A stretch of DNA of 64,000 nt from Pedobacter aquatilis (GTDB lineage Bacteria > Bacteroidota > Bacteroidia > Sphingobacteriales > Sphingobacteriaceae), in NCBI RefSeq assembly GCF_030409415.1, contig NZ_JAUFPW010000028.1, positions 62,001-126,000 of the forward strand, given 5' to 3'. Below, piece by piece: positions 1 to 7,936 of the stretch. The notes below the pieces were generated by a model. The model saw nothing but the letters and a program-made list of their open reading frames with translations. It was not told the origin of the DNA and ran no database searches. A program made the translations under genes and the position numbers. The first letter of the stretch is position 1. The number at the start of each line of letters is the position of its first letter.

Positions 1-116
1 ATGTTTGCTTCCTGTTCTACCGGAAACACAATTCCTGTAATCCCCCTCCGTTCGGCTACCATTTTAAGGCATTGCCCTAATTGACCACCAGCACCTATAA
101 CTAATATTTTACTCAT
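1..116 (-). CDS. rfbD: dTDP-4-dehydrorhamnose reductase, N-terminal fragment
   Basis: Only the first 38 codons are inside the window; the gene runs off the left edge. The visible peptide starts MSKILVIGAGGQLGQ, the Rossmann NAD(P)-binding motif GxGGQLG characteristic of RmlD/RfbD, which reduces dTDP-4-keto-L-rhamnose to dTDP-L-rhamnose in the cytoplasm. Its ATG lies one base after the rfbC stop, so it is the third gene of a rfbB-rfbC-rfbD operon. The family call rests on the short motif plus this context; the catalytic YxxxK part is not visible. Confidence 0.85.
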   Translation of the reverse strand, partial: MSKILVIGAGGQLGQCLKMVAERRGITGIVFPVEQEAN

Positions 117-117
117 A

Positions 118-660
118 TTATTTTAAGGACGAAAAGGCATTTAAAATTAAATCTTTATCTGAAACTGATGCGTCAGCCTCTGGAATCATCCAGTCTATAT
201 TAAAATCTTTATCATTATACATAATTCCGATTTCAGCAGATTTTTCATAGAAGTTATCACACTTATAAAAAAACTCCGCGGTTTCGCTCAATACAGAAAA
301 ACCATGAAGGAAACCTCTCGGTACATATAATTGAAGCCTGTTCTCTGCACTTAGTTTTACGGAGATGTGATTTCCAAAAGTTGGCGAACCCGGACGGATG
401 TCGACAGCAACGTCTAACACCTCACCTTTTAATACACGAACCAATTTTGCTTGTGCAAATTCACCTGCCTGAGCATGTAAACCTCTGATTACTCCATAGG
501 TAGAAAATGATTGATTGTCTTGAACAAATGCGCCAGACATGCCCGTTTTTTCTTCAAATGTTTTTTTGTTGAAGCTCTCAAAAAAATAGCCTCTTGAATC
601 TTCAAAAACCCTTGGCTTAATAATTACACAATCCTTTAATCCCGTTTCCTGAATCTCCAT
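118..660 (-). CDS. rfbC: dTDP-4-dehydrorhamnose 3,5-epimerase
   Basis: RmlC/RfbC converts dTDP-4-keto-6-deoxy-D-glucose to dTDP-4-keto-L-rhamnose, the second of the three rhamnose steps after RfbB. The 180-residue length is normal for this cupin family. Visible family marks are EDSRGYFFES (residues 20-29), VIRGLHAQ with the catalytic-base His62, AKLVRVLKGEVLDVAVDIR (71-89) with the conserved Lys72, and VPRGFLHGF (113-121). RGLHAQ and GFLHGF differ slightly from the commoner RGLHYQ and GFAHGF. The gene overlaps rfbB by one base (TAATG) and is one base from rfbD, so the three are translationally coupled. Confidence 0.95.
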   Translation of the reverse strand: MEIQETGLKDCVIIKPRVFEDSRGYFFESFNKKTFEEKTGMSGAFVQDNQSFSTYGVIRGLHAQAGEFAQAKLVRVLKGEVLDVAVDIRPGSPTFGNHISVKLSAENRLQLYVPRGFLHGFSVLSETAEFFYKCDNFYEKSAEIGIMYNDKDFNIDWMIPEADASVSDKDLILNAFSSLK

Positions 661-1739
661 TATTTGTTATTGTATTGTTTTTCGTAATAAGATTGATAAT
701 TACCTGACGTAACATTATTTAACCAATCTTCGTTTTGTAGGTACCAATCAACGGTTTTGGCTAAGCCTTCTTCAAATTGTAAGCTTGGTACCCAATCCAA
801 TTGGTTTTGCAGTTTGGAAGAATCAATGGCATATCTTAAATCATGACCCGCTCTATCAGTAACGTATGTAATTAATTTAGCAGATTCTCCTTTTTCACGC
901 CCTAATTTTTCATCCATTATAGTGCATAACAGGTTAATTAAATCTATATTTTTCCATTCGTTATGTCCACCAATATTATAGGTATCCCCGTTTTTTGAGG
1001 TATGGAAAATCACATCAATTGCACGGGCATGATCTTCTACCCATAACCAATCGCGTACATTTTCGCCTTTACCATAAACCGGTACTGGTTTATTATTTTT
1101 AATGTTATTGATGGCAAGCGGAATCAATTTCTCGGGGAAATGGTGTGAACCATAATTGTTCGAACAATTAGAAATTACACAATCCATACCGTATGTATCG
1201 TGATAAGCACGTACAAAATGATCAGAACTTGCCTTTGAAGCCGAATATGGACTATGTGGATCATACGCGGTTGTTTCTGTAAACATACCTTCTTTCCCGA
1301 GTGCGCCATAAACTTCATCAGTACTTACATGATAAAAGCGTTTTTTATCATAATCACCCTTCCAGTATTCACGGGCCGCATTTAATAAGTTTACAGTACC
1401 AATTACGTTCGTGATCACGAAAGCGGTTGGGTCAGCGATAGATCTGTCTACATGGCTTTCTGCCGCCAGATGAATTACGGCATCGAAATTCTCTGCTTTG
1501 AACAGTTCATTCATTGCGGCAGCATCTGCGATATCTTCTTTAACAAACTTATAGTTTGGTTTATTTTCAATATCCGTTAAGTTAGCCAAATTACCAGCAT
1601 AGGTAAGTTTATCTAAATTGACTATCTCATACTGAGGATAATTGTTTACAAAACGGCGTACTACATGAGAGCCGATGAATCCGGCACCACCGGTAATTAG
1701 AATTTTTTTCACGTTGTTATCAAAGATAATGGGTTTCAA
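660..1739 (-). CDS. rfbB: dTDP-glucose 4,6-dehydratase
   Basis: RmlB/RfbB is the NAD-dependent short-chain-dehydrogenase-type enzyme that makes dTDP-4-keto-6-deoxy-glucose from dTDP-glucose, the entry to dTDP-L-rhamnose. Seen in the 359-residue protein: nucleotide motif GGAGFIG (17-23), HLAAESHVDRS (90-100), the STDEVYG loop (139-145) with the Asp-Glu pair used in dehydration, and the catalytic YSASK (165-169). The first ten residues (MKPIIFDNNV) precede the point where most family members begin, so a slightly shorter product is possible, but no better start was found. It is the first gene of the rhamnose operon. Candidate -7 boxes (CAAANNTA on this strand's complement) lie at 1794-1801 and 1805-1812, neither with a clear -33 partner. 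No rfbA is seen. Confidence 0.95.
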   Translation of the reverse strand: MKPIIFDNNVKKILITGGAGFIGSHVVRRFVNNYPQYEIVNLDKLTYAGNLANLTDIENKPNYKFVKEDIADAAAMNELFKAENFDAVIHLAAESHVDRSIADPTAFVITNVIGTVNLLNAAREYWKGDYDKKRFYHVSTDEVYGALGKEGMFTETTAYDPHSPYSASKASSDHFVRAYHDTYGMDCVISNCSNNYGSHHFPEKLIPLAINNIKNNKPVPVYGKGENVRDWLWVEDHARAIDVIFHTSKNGDTYNIGGHNEWKNIDLINLLCTIMDEKLGREKGESAKLITYVTDRAGHDLRYAIDSSKLQNQLDWVPSLQFEEGLAKTVDWYLQNEDWLNNVTSGNYQSYYEKQYNNK

Positions 1740-2393
1740 TCCGCTAAAATAAGATACTTATTATAAATAAGCAATTTATGTGCTAGTTATCTACAAACAT
1801 AGTGCAAATTTAACTTCAACTTTTTCGAATAATTTGAAATGTTTGATCTTTTAAATATTCTTTTGCTGCATTACCAGAATAAATAATACTCTAGCATTTT
1901 TTTTAACTTCTTGTAAAGCTTGACTACTGTTTGATTTTCTGATTCTGTGACACTATTACTTTTATTTAAACCATAATAAAGCCATTCTTGCAAAGCATGC
2001 CTTATGGTTTAGTATGTTTGAAGTTTAAATATTGTTTTAAAATAATTAAAGGCTCTTTTCTTTCCTTTTGGTTTAGTAAAAGTATCTAACAATCAGCATC
2101 TACACTACTTGATTTCTGAGCCATTTTAACCCGACTTATCCAGTCGCTAAAAATTAAAGCATGTTCGCTATAGGGCTGTCTTCTTTTGTAACTTAAGTTA
2201 TGTTGTATGATCAGGTAACCGGAATGGATTAATTGAACCAGTTGCCCATGAAAAAATATTAATTGATAGGCTTTCTTAATGCAATGCTGATTAGATGAGG
2301 CAGCATCAAACCATTCCTGTAAGTCACTTTTATGCCGTCCTAGGCTTGCGAGACTAAAAAAAGACTATATCATTAAATGTGGATCTTCTTTAT
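1740..2393. other. Decayed intergenic DNA with ORF remnants
   Basis: About 650 bases between rfbB and the broken repressor gene contain no intact gene. Two leftward open stretches without start codons can be read. One ends at the TAA at 1871 and reads back to about 2008 (contains RHALQEW and ends in LKKMLEYYLFW). The other ends at the TAG at 2086 and reads back to about 2363 (contains GRHKSDLQEW). Both share the pattern RH..LQEW followed by a helical, hydrophobic stretch, so they may be decayed copies of one small protein. I do not recognise the family. Confidence 0.4.
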
Positions 2394-3055
2394 ATGTTCC
2401 TTGCAATAAAAAAGGTAGGTCAAAGACTAAAAATTTTAATAGACCTCTTAAAATTTAAAACCCAAAAAGATTTTGCCGATGCCTTAAAAATTAAGGCAGG
2501 TTCACTCTCAGACATATTACGTGCACGGGGTGGAATGGGAATTTCAGAAAGTTTTTGAGATAAATTAGACCTTAGGTTTAATGTAAACATTGAAAGGTTA
2601 GAAACCGGTGTAGGAGAATCTCTTCTTAAGCGTGGGCCTGCAGTGTCAGAGAGTAAGGAGGTTGTTCCTTATTTCGATATTAGTTTATCAGATACCGAAA
2701 CCTTAATACTCAAAGAGGAGAAAGCTGATTACTTGTAAATTACAAACCATTTAATGATTGCACAGCTTACTTACCTGTATATGGAGATAGCATGTATCCT
2801 AAATATGCATCAGGTGAGATTATTATAGTTAGAGCGCTAACCAATTTTGATGTTCTACAATCGGGAGAGGCCTATGTAATTATGACCAATGAGCAATCAA
2901 ATCATTTACGAAGCATTAAATTGATTTTTGAACACAACGACAAAAGTTAGTTGATTTTACGTTCTTCAAATTCTAACTTTAAGGGTGATACCATCATTCT
3001 AAAAGAAAGCATTACACCCTGTATATTATCAAAGGAAAAATTACGAGAAACCTGA
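2394..3055 (+). pseudogene. Broken XRE-type repressor with S24/LexA-like peptidase domain
   Basis: Starting at the ATG at 2394, the reading frame gives MFLAIKKVGQRLKIL followed by a Cro/XRE helix-turn-helix (KTQKDFADALKIKAGSLSDIL). It is interrupted by an in-frame TGA at 2556. The frame then continues as DKLDLRFNVNIERLE to a TAA at 2736. A +1 shift there resumes the protein with YLPVYGDSMYPKYASGEIII, the Ser-Met signature of S24 peptidases (LexA and phage CI type), and a candidate catalytic-Lys strand (HLRSIKLIF). Another stop (TAG) follows near 2948 before the last stretch ends at TGA 3053-3055. Two stops and a frameshift make it clearly inactive as one protein. Repressors of this kind control phages, conjugative elements or stress genes, so this is probably the relic of a lost mobile element. 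Confidence 0.8.
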
Positions 3056-3062
3056 TTTAAAT

Positions 3063-3093
3063 AAAAAATCACGACCTGTAAGATTGTGATTTT
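3063..3093 (-). terminator. Rho-independent terminator after the DUF3109 gene
   Basis: The inverted repeat AAAATCAC (3065-3072) / GTGATTTT (3086-3093), with further imperfect pairing inside the loop, is followed on the minus strand by a T run (the A run at 3063-3068). It lies nine bases beyond the stop of the gene at 3102. Confidence 0.7.
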
Positions 3094-3101
3094 CTATTTA
3101 T

Positions 3102-3665
3102 TTACATCGCTGCAACAGATTCTTCCAGCTCCTTGTACCAATGTTCGCCGTACTTACGGATAAGTGGTCCTTTAAGAAAGCTGTAAACCGGAACTTTTAA
3201 TTCTCTTCCAAAAGTACAAGCATCGTGGCAAATGTGCCATCGATCGTAATTTAGCACCTCGAATTCCGGGTATTTTGTGATTCTGATTGGGTACAAATGA
3301 CAAGAAATTGGTTTTTGCCAATCGACGATGCCTTGTTCATAAGCTTTTTCGATAGCACATTTAGTTATACCATTTTCAAAAAGTACATAGGCGCATTCCT
3401 TATTTTTATCTACGCATGGCGTGGTCAGGTCTCCATCTTCATCAACAACATATGCACCTTGTTCTTCAATTGCTTTTATACCCTTTTCGTTTAACAAGTG
3501 CTTTATTTTTGGATAGATCTCTTCCAAAATTGCAGTTTCATCATTATCGAGTGGTGCGCCCGAATCACCTTCTACACAGCAGATTCCCTTGCACTTACTT
3601 AGGTTGCAAACAAAATTTTCTTTTAACACATCTTCGTGCACCAGCACTTGTTCTACCTCTATCAT
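3102..3665 (-). CDS. DUF3109 family Cys-rich protein
   Basis: A 187-residue cytoplasmic protein of the DUF3109 family, whose function is not established. It is rich in cysteine: C20, C25, C29 and C30 form CNLSKCKGICC, and C84, C91, C103, C122, C146 and C150 follow. This resembles metal or Fe-S cluster binding families such as YkgJ, so a metal-binding role is an inference. No signal peptide or membrane segment is seen. It begins two bases after the stop of the DUF3108 gene, a spacing that implies one transcript, and ends at a terminator. Confidence 0.85.
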   Translation of the reverse strand: MIEVEQVLVHEDVLKENFVCNLSKCKGICCVEGDSGAPLDNDETAILEEIYPKIKHLLNEKGIKAIEEQGAYVVDEDGDLTTPCVDKNKECAYVLFENGITKCAIEKAYEQGIVDWQKPISCHLYPIRITKYPEFEVLNYDRWHICHDACTFGRELKVPVYSFLKGPLIRKYGEHWYKELEESVAAM

Positions 3666-3667
3666 GA

Positions 3668-4438
3668 TTATTCTTTTGCTAAAGCATATTTTAAACCTGC
3701 TGCTGATTTCAGTTCCATGGTAACTGCACCAACCAAAATTTCTACCTGAGCCTTCACCGGTACACGGTTTCCATCATCAGTAACCCAAAGATACAAACGG
3801 CTATCCTTTTTAAAAATCCGACCTGGTTTTATAGATGGGCTAAATTTTAAACAACGGATGCTTCCCAGTTTGCTTTTCACCACTTCCTTGCCAATATATT
3901 CAACTTCCAATGCAGAAATTTCATCACCGAGGAAGTAGTTCAGTTTAAATTTATCTCCGATTTTTATTTTAGATATGTCCAGACTCCTGGCAAAATAATA
4001 AGCAGAAACCAAATCAAAAGTTTGGGTAGTTGGTGTTGTAAAGGTACCTCTGTTAGAAACGACCTTTTTGCCCTCCTGATTAAACCTTGCCTTATCTTGT
4101 CTTTTATAACTCGCCTCTCTTATGTTTTCCTGGTAAAAGTATGGAGTAAGCTCAGTTTTATCGATGTAAGAATCGTAATGATCTCTAATCTTGTAGAAGA
4201 CATCAAATGTTCCAGATGTTTGTGCATCTACGGTTAGTTTGTAAGTTGGTTTATTATCAAACTTTAAATCTGAATTCTGAACCTTGATGGTTGCCTCTGC
4301 GGCAGTAATAAAACCGTAACGAAGTTTATAGCTTAACACCTCACCTTCCTGAAAAACTGCCTCCTTTTTGAGCGGAAGTTCTTGAGCACTAGTGTAAAAT
4401 GAAGCGCATATGAATAATATGATTAATAACCTGTTCAT
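3668..4438 (-). CDS. DUF3108 domain protein, exported
   Basis: A 256-residue protein starting MNRLLIILFICASFYTSAQ, a good Sec signal peptide, so the product is periplasmic or in the outer envelope. The rest is mostly beta-strand and matches the DUF3108 pattern (EGEVLSYKLRYGFITAAEA, then KIRDHYDSYIDK, then LYLWVTDDGNRVPVKAQVEI near the end). The biochemical role of DUF3108 is unknown; its beta-barrel-like fold has suggested envelope lipid or glycan handling, which I cannot test here. It is the upstream partner of the DUF3109 gene, with a two-base gap. Confidence 0.85.
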   Translation of the reverse strand: MNRLLIILFICASFYTSAQELPLKKEAVFQEGEVLSYKLRYGFITAAEATIKVQNSDLKFDNKPTYKLTVDAQTSGTFDVFYKIRDHYDSYIDKTELTPYFYQENIREASYKRQDKARFNQEGKKVVSNRGTFTTPTTQTFDLVSAYYFARSLDISKIKIGDKFKLNYFLGDEISALEVEYIGKEVVKSKLGSIRCLKFSPSIKPGRIFKKDSRLYLWVTDDGNRVPVKAQVEILVGAVTMELKSAAGLKYALAKE

Positions 4439-4564
4439 TAGTTGTGTGTTTTGTTTGTGTTTTTACTGCATCATAACGTGTGATTTGCAGCTATCATACA
4501 AGATATACAAAAAACAATCCAAAATTTAATTTAAGCACATGCTCATCACCAACAATAGCAAAAG

Positions 4565-5080
4565 TTAATCTTTTCTTTTGTACACAGGAACGGTTGAGCA
4601 AGGCTCGCCAAACATAATACTTTTAACCACGGGTGTAAGTAAATTGGTAATCTCCACATATGCCGAAACCGGAATATCGATATCACCACAACCCTTTACC
4701 ACAACACGTTCGTTAGCAAAATTTTCGGGATTAATTTTTGAAATGGCTTTTGAAAATAATATGGCCTCCAATGTTTCCAAGCTTCCAAAAACGACTTCAC
4801 TCGCGTAAGGTTTTAACTTGTTAGCCAAAAGCATATAAGCCCAGGTTGGCACAATGGCATCTGTTGAACAGATAACCGAGATGTTTTTTCCCTGGTACTG
4901 CGACCAATCATGTGTTTTGATAAAATCCCTGAAATCTTTCTCCCTCAACATCAATCCATGAAAAAGATTGTCTTTAATATCGTAAACGATTCTTTCTCCC
5001 GGATGGTAATACTCTTCCAGATTTAAAGTGATTAAACCGCTGTTGGCAACCTTATTTATGATGTTTTCCTGAATCTCCAT
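4565..5080 (-). CDS. DUF2480 family protein
   Basis: A 171-residue protein matching the Bacteroidota-specific DUF2480 family (N-terminal NSGLITLNLEEYYHPGER, central FRDFIKTHDWSQYQGKN, C-terminal VVKGCGDIDIPVSAYVEIT). No signal peptide or membrane helix is seen, so it should be cytoplasmic. Function unknown. It is separated from the genes on both sides by more than 60 bases and may have its own promoter: a -7-like box (TAAATTTG on this strand) lies at 5126-5133, next to the terminator of the upstream gene. Confidence 0.85.
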   Translation of the reverse strand: MEIQENIINKVANSGLITLNLEEYYHPGERIVYDIKDNLFHGLMLREKDFRDFIKTHDWSQYQGKNISVICSTDAIVPTWAYMLLANKLKPYASEVVFGSLETLEAILFSKAISKINPENFANERVVVKGCGDIDIPVSAYVEITNLLTPVVKSIMFGEPCSTVPVYKRKD

Positions 5081-5091
5081 GACTTATAAAT

Positions 5092-5125
5092 AAAAAAACC
5101 GTTCTGACTCCACATCAGAACGGTT
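5092..5125 (-). terminator. Rho-independent terminator of the PpiD-like gene
   Basis: A perfect 11-bp stem AACCGTTCTGA (5097-5107) / TCAGAACGGTT (5115-5125) with a 7-base loop, followed on the minus strand by seven T (A run at 5092-5098). It lies about 20 bases after the stop codon of the isomerase gene. Confidence 0.9.
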
Positions 5126-5145
5126 CAAATTTACGGAATTTCTTA

Positions 5146-7230
5146 TTAATAGAATTTCACGCGATTGTCTTTTATCTTCGCATTATCTTGTAATGCCTGG
5201 AAAGCTGAACCTAAAGAACGCTGACCAATTGTCATCAACATACTTTCTTTCTGTTTGAACATATTTGCAATTGGTGCAGGATTTGTAAATCCATCAACAG
5301 TAAATACATAAACACCACGCTCACCCTGAACAGGTGCTGATACTTTACCTGGCTGAGAACCAAATACAGAACCTACTAATTTATTCTCTTGTGATACACC
5401 AGGAATGATTGGGTTAGCGAAAACAATATTTTGGATTGGAACCACAGTACGACCTACCTTTGATGCAATTTGAGCTAAGCTACCTTTTCCAGCACCTTCA
5501 AATTTAGCAGCAAGTAATTTTCCTTTTGCAGCACTTAGAACCATCGGCTGAATTTCCTTTTTTACTGCATCCAAAGGTAAAACACCTTTTGGTTTCACAT
5601 CAGTTAAACGAGCGACAACATAAGCATCACCCATCGTATAAATTTCAGGTAAAACATCACCTTTATCAGCTGCGTAAGCATCCTGAATTAATTTACGAGG
5701 ATTATCCAAGCCTGGCGCAAAACCTTGCGTAGCGGTAATTCTATCAGCAACAGCAATTTTTAATTTATCTTTCTCTGCAAGTTTTGCGAAGTCGTTTCCT
5801 TTTACATTAGCTAAGAAGTTACTAGCTGCTTTGTAAGCTGCCGCTTGAGTTTTGCTACTAGCTGCCAAAGATTTCTCGATATAAGCTAATTTTGCAACTT
5901 TAGAAGAACCAATCTGTTTCTCGATTTTAATTAAGTGTACGCCAAATTGAGATTTAACAACTTTTAAATCACCTGTACTACCATCAAAAGCTGCATTTTC
6001 AAACTCAGGAACCATTGTACCACGAGCAAAAGTACCTAAATCGCCACCTTTATCTTTAGAACCATCTACACTGTAGATTTTTGCCAAATCTGATAAACTC
6101 TTTCCGCCAGCAATTAAGCTTTTCAATGAATCTGCCAGTTTAACTGCTTTATCTTCGCCACCGACTTTAGCAGGGTCGATTAAAATGTGACTTGCTTTAA
6201 CTGAATCTGGAGAGAAACGTGTAGCCACAACTTTAATCACTTTGTAAGAGTTACCAGATAATGCTGGTCCATAATAACTTCCGGCAGGTAAAGAGAATAC
6301 AGCTGAATCAACTGCAGGATCTAATTTTCCTTTAGTTAAATATGTAAACGGAACTTTAACATCAGAATTAATAGCTGCATAAAGTGAATCATTTTTAGCA
6401 GTTCTAAAATCAGCAGCGATTTTATCAACCTGTGCTTTTACAGCAGCCGAATCAGCCTTGGTTGGTTTTATGCTAAAAGTAACATACTCGAAAGAACGTA
6501 ATTCCTGAGCATTATTAAAACGAGCCTTGTTTGCATTGTAATATTCTGAATAGTCTGCATCCGTTAATTTTACTGAAGCATCTGGAATCGAAGCATAATC
6601 AAGGCTTACATATTTAAAGTTAGCTAGTTTGTTACGATTGGTATATTCATCAGTAGCTTCTAAAGAAGTAACATAAACTGAATTACGAACTAAGTTCGAA
6701 TATTTTTGTTGTAAAGCCTGATTTTTGATTTCAGTTTGCAACATTAAAGATTGACTTTGTGCCTGTGGCTCTTTAGATTTTAAAAAGCTGTTTAAAGACA
6801 TTCTATCCAATTGCCCTGTTTGAGGGTTTGTAAAGTATTGCTTAATTAATGGGCTTGGGTTTTGACCAACCAATAAATCTAACAATTCGTCTTCAGACAC
6901 GGTTAAGCCTAAACGATCGTATTCTTTTGTTAATAATACGTTAGCTAATTCTGCATTCCAAACCTGATCAACAGCCATTGATTGCATTTGAGCATTAGAA
7001 CCGCCACCATATTGTTGTTTAAACTGATTTACACTTTGTTCTACCTTTGGACCAAAATCATCAATACTGATGTCTTTCCCGTCAACCGAACCAACAGTTT
7101 TTTGGTTGGCTGCCCAAAAAGGCTTACCCACGTTAATTGCATCACCTACTAAAAATGCAACAATTGCAAAACCAATCATGAATACAAGAATGTATCCGGC
7201 ACGGTTACGCAAAAATGTCATTAATCCCAT
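5146..7230 (-). CDS. PpiD/SurA-type peptidyl-prolyl isomerase, membrane-anchored
   Basis: A 694-residue chaperone or isomerase for newly exported proteins in the periplasm. It has one N-terminal transmembrane helix (about residues 12-30) in inside-to-outside orientation, a SurA_N-like helical region (about 45-190), and a rotamase PPIC domain at about 345-437 (begins KASHILID, contains GGDLGTFARGTMVPEFENAAF and QFGVHLIKIE). A further, degenerate PPIC-like stretch follows, then a C-terminal region to residue 694. This is the PpiD layout, which in Bacteroidota probably supports outer-membrane protein biogenesis. It lies 130 bases after lptC and ends in its own terminator. Confidence 0.9.
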   Translation of the reverse strand: MGLMTFLRNRAGYILVFMIGFAIVAFLVGDAINVGKPFWAANQKTVGSVDGKDISIDDFGPKVEQSVNQFKQQYGGGSNAQMQSMAVDQVWNAELANVLLTKEYDRLGLTVSEDELLDLLVGQNPSPLIKQYFTNPQTGQLDRMSLNSFLKSKEPQAQSQSLMLQTEIKNQALQQKYSNLVRNSVYVTSLEATDEYTNRNKLANFKYVSLDYASIPDASVKLTDADYSEYYNANKARFNNAQELRSFEYVTFSIKPTKADSAAVKAQVDKIAADFRTAKNDSLYAAINSDVKVPFTYLTKGKLDPAVDSAVFSLPAGSYYGPALSGNSYKVIKVVATRFSPDSVKASHILIDPAKVGGEDKAVKLADSLKSLIAGGKSLSDLAKIYSVDGSKDKGGDLGTFARGTMVPEFENAAFDGSTGDLKVVKSQFGVHLIKIEKQIGSSKVAKLAYIEKSLAASSKTQAAAYKAASNFLANVKGNDFAKLAEKDKLKIAVADRITATQGFAPGLDNPRKLIQDAYAADKGDVLPEIYTMGDAYVVARLTDVKPKGVLPLDAVKKEIQPMVLSAAKGKLLAAKFEGAGKGSLAQIASKVGRTVVPIQNIVFANPIIPGVSQENKLVGSVFGSQPGKVSAPVQGERGVYVFTVDGFTNPAPIANMFKQKESMLMTIGQRSLGSAFQALQDNAKIKDNRVKFY

Positions 7231-7285
7231 ATTGTACTTTAAATTATTTAGTTTTTTTTAAGAGGGCGCAAGATACAAATTTGCC

Positions 7286-7324
7286 TTAAAAAAGAAAACA
7301 CTAAATTTTATTTATCAAGTGTTT
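7286..7324 (-). terminator. Probable terminator after lptC
   Basis: The inverted repeat AAACACT (7296-7302) / AGTGTTT (7318-7324) is followed on the minus strand by a T-rich tract (A-rich at 7286-7298). The stem is AT-rich and only seven pairs, so it is less certain than the others. Confidence 0.45.
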
Positions 7325-7360
7325 AATTTTTAAGCAAATAACTTGCATTTAAAAGGGGTT

Positions 7361-7936
7361 TTAAGGGGCGATTGCGTCTTTCATTACAGCTTGCCCGGTT
7401 GCAGAATTAAATGTATAAGTGCTAAAATCTTGGGGAGCCTCAAAATCTACACCATCCAAAACATTACCGTCGATGGTTTTAACCGTTACCTTTTGCTTTG
7501 AATAGAATATCTTCTTGGCTTCATCCCAAATCAACTCTTCAGAAGAAAAGGTATCACCCTTAACATTCTTAACAATAACATTTTTTCTGAAAATGGTTTT
7601 TTGCTCCTGAGAACGACGAATGGCATAATCACTAATCAAGGTGCCATCTATGGCTCCGGTTTGAGCGTTAAAAAAATCTATCTTAACGCCTTTAACCATC
7701 TCCTGATATTCCCCACCTGTTGTAGGGGTAACTTTATCCATAATTGGAGCATTACCTTTCGCTTTAACCCTTGCCGAATCACTATAAATGATTTCTACAC
7801 CGATGGTTCTATCCCTATTCAGGCTAAGCTTTTGATTTTTAACAGCATTTGCTTTTTTAAGATCATCATCACTACAGGAAACCAAAAACAATGGTAATAC
7901 CAGCATTAAACCAAATAACAATGCTTTGTGGTTCAT
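7361..7936 (-). CDS. lptC: LPS export ABC transporter periplasmic protein LptC
   Basis: A 191-residue lipoprotein: the signal peptide ends in the lipobox LVSC with Cys21. The mature part has the OstA/LptC-type beta-jellyroll pattern, for example GVEIIYSDSARVKAKGNAP, then DFFNAQTGAIDGTLISDYA and GDTFSSEELIWDE. LptC hands LPS from the LptBFG extractor to LptA across the periplasm; in Bacteroidota LptC is often a lipoprotein instead of a single-pass membrane protein. Its ATG overlaps the stop of the upstream outer-membrane-protein gene by one base (TAATG). Genes for the other Lpt parts are not in this window. Confidence 0.85.
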   Translation of the reverse strand: MNHKALLFGLMLVLPLFLVSCSDDDLKKANAVKNQKLSLNRDRTIGVEIIYSDSARVKAKGNAPIMDKVTPTTGGEYQEMVKGVKIDFFNAQTGAIDGTLISDYAIRRSQEQKTIFRKNVIVKNVKGDTFSSEELIWDEAKKIFYSKQKVTVKTIDGNVLDGVDFEAPQDFSTYTFNSATGQAVMKDAIAP

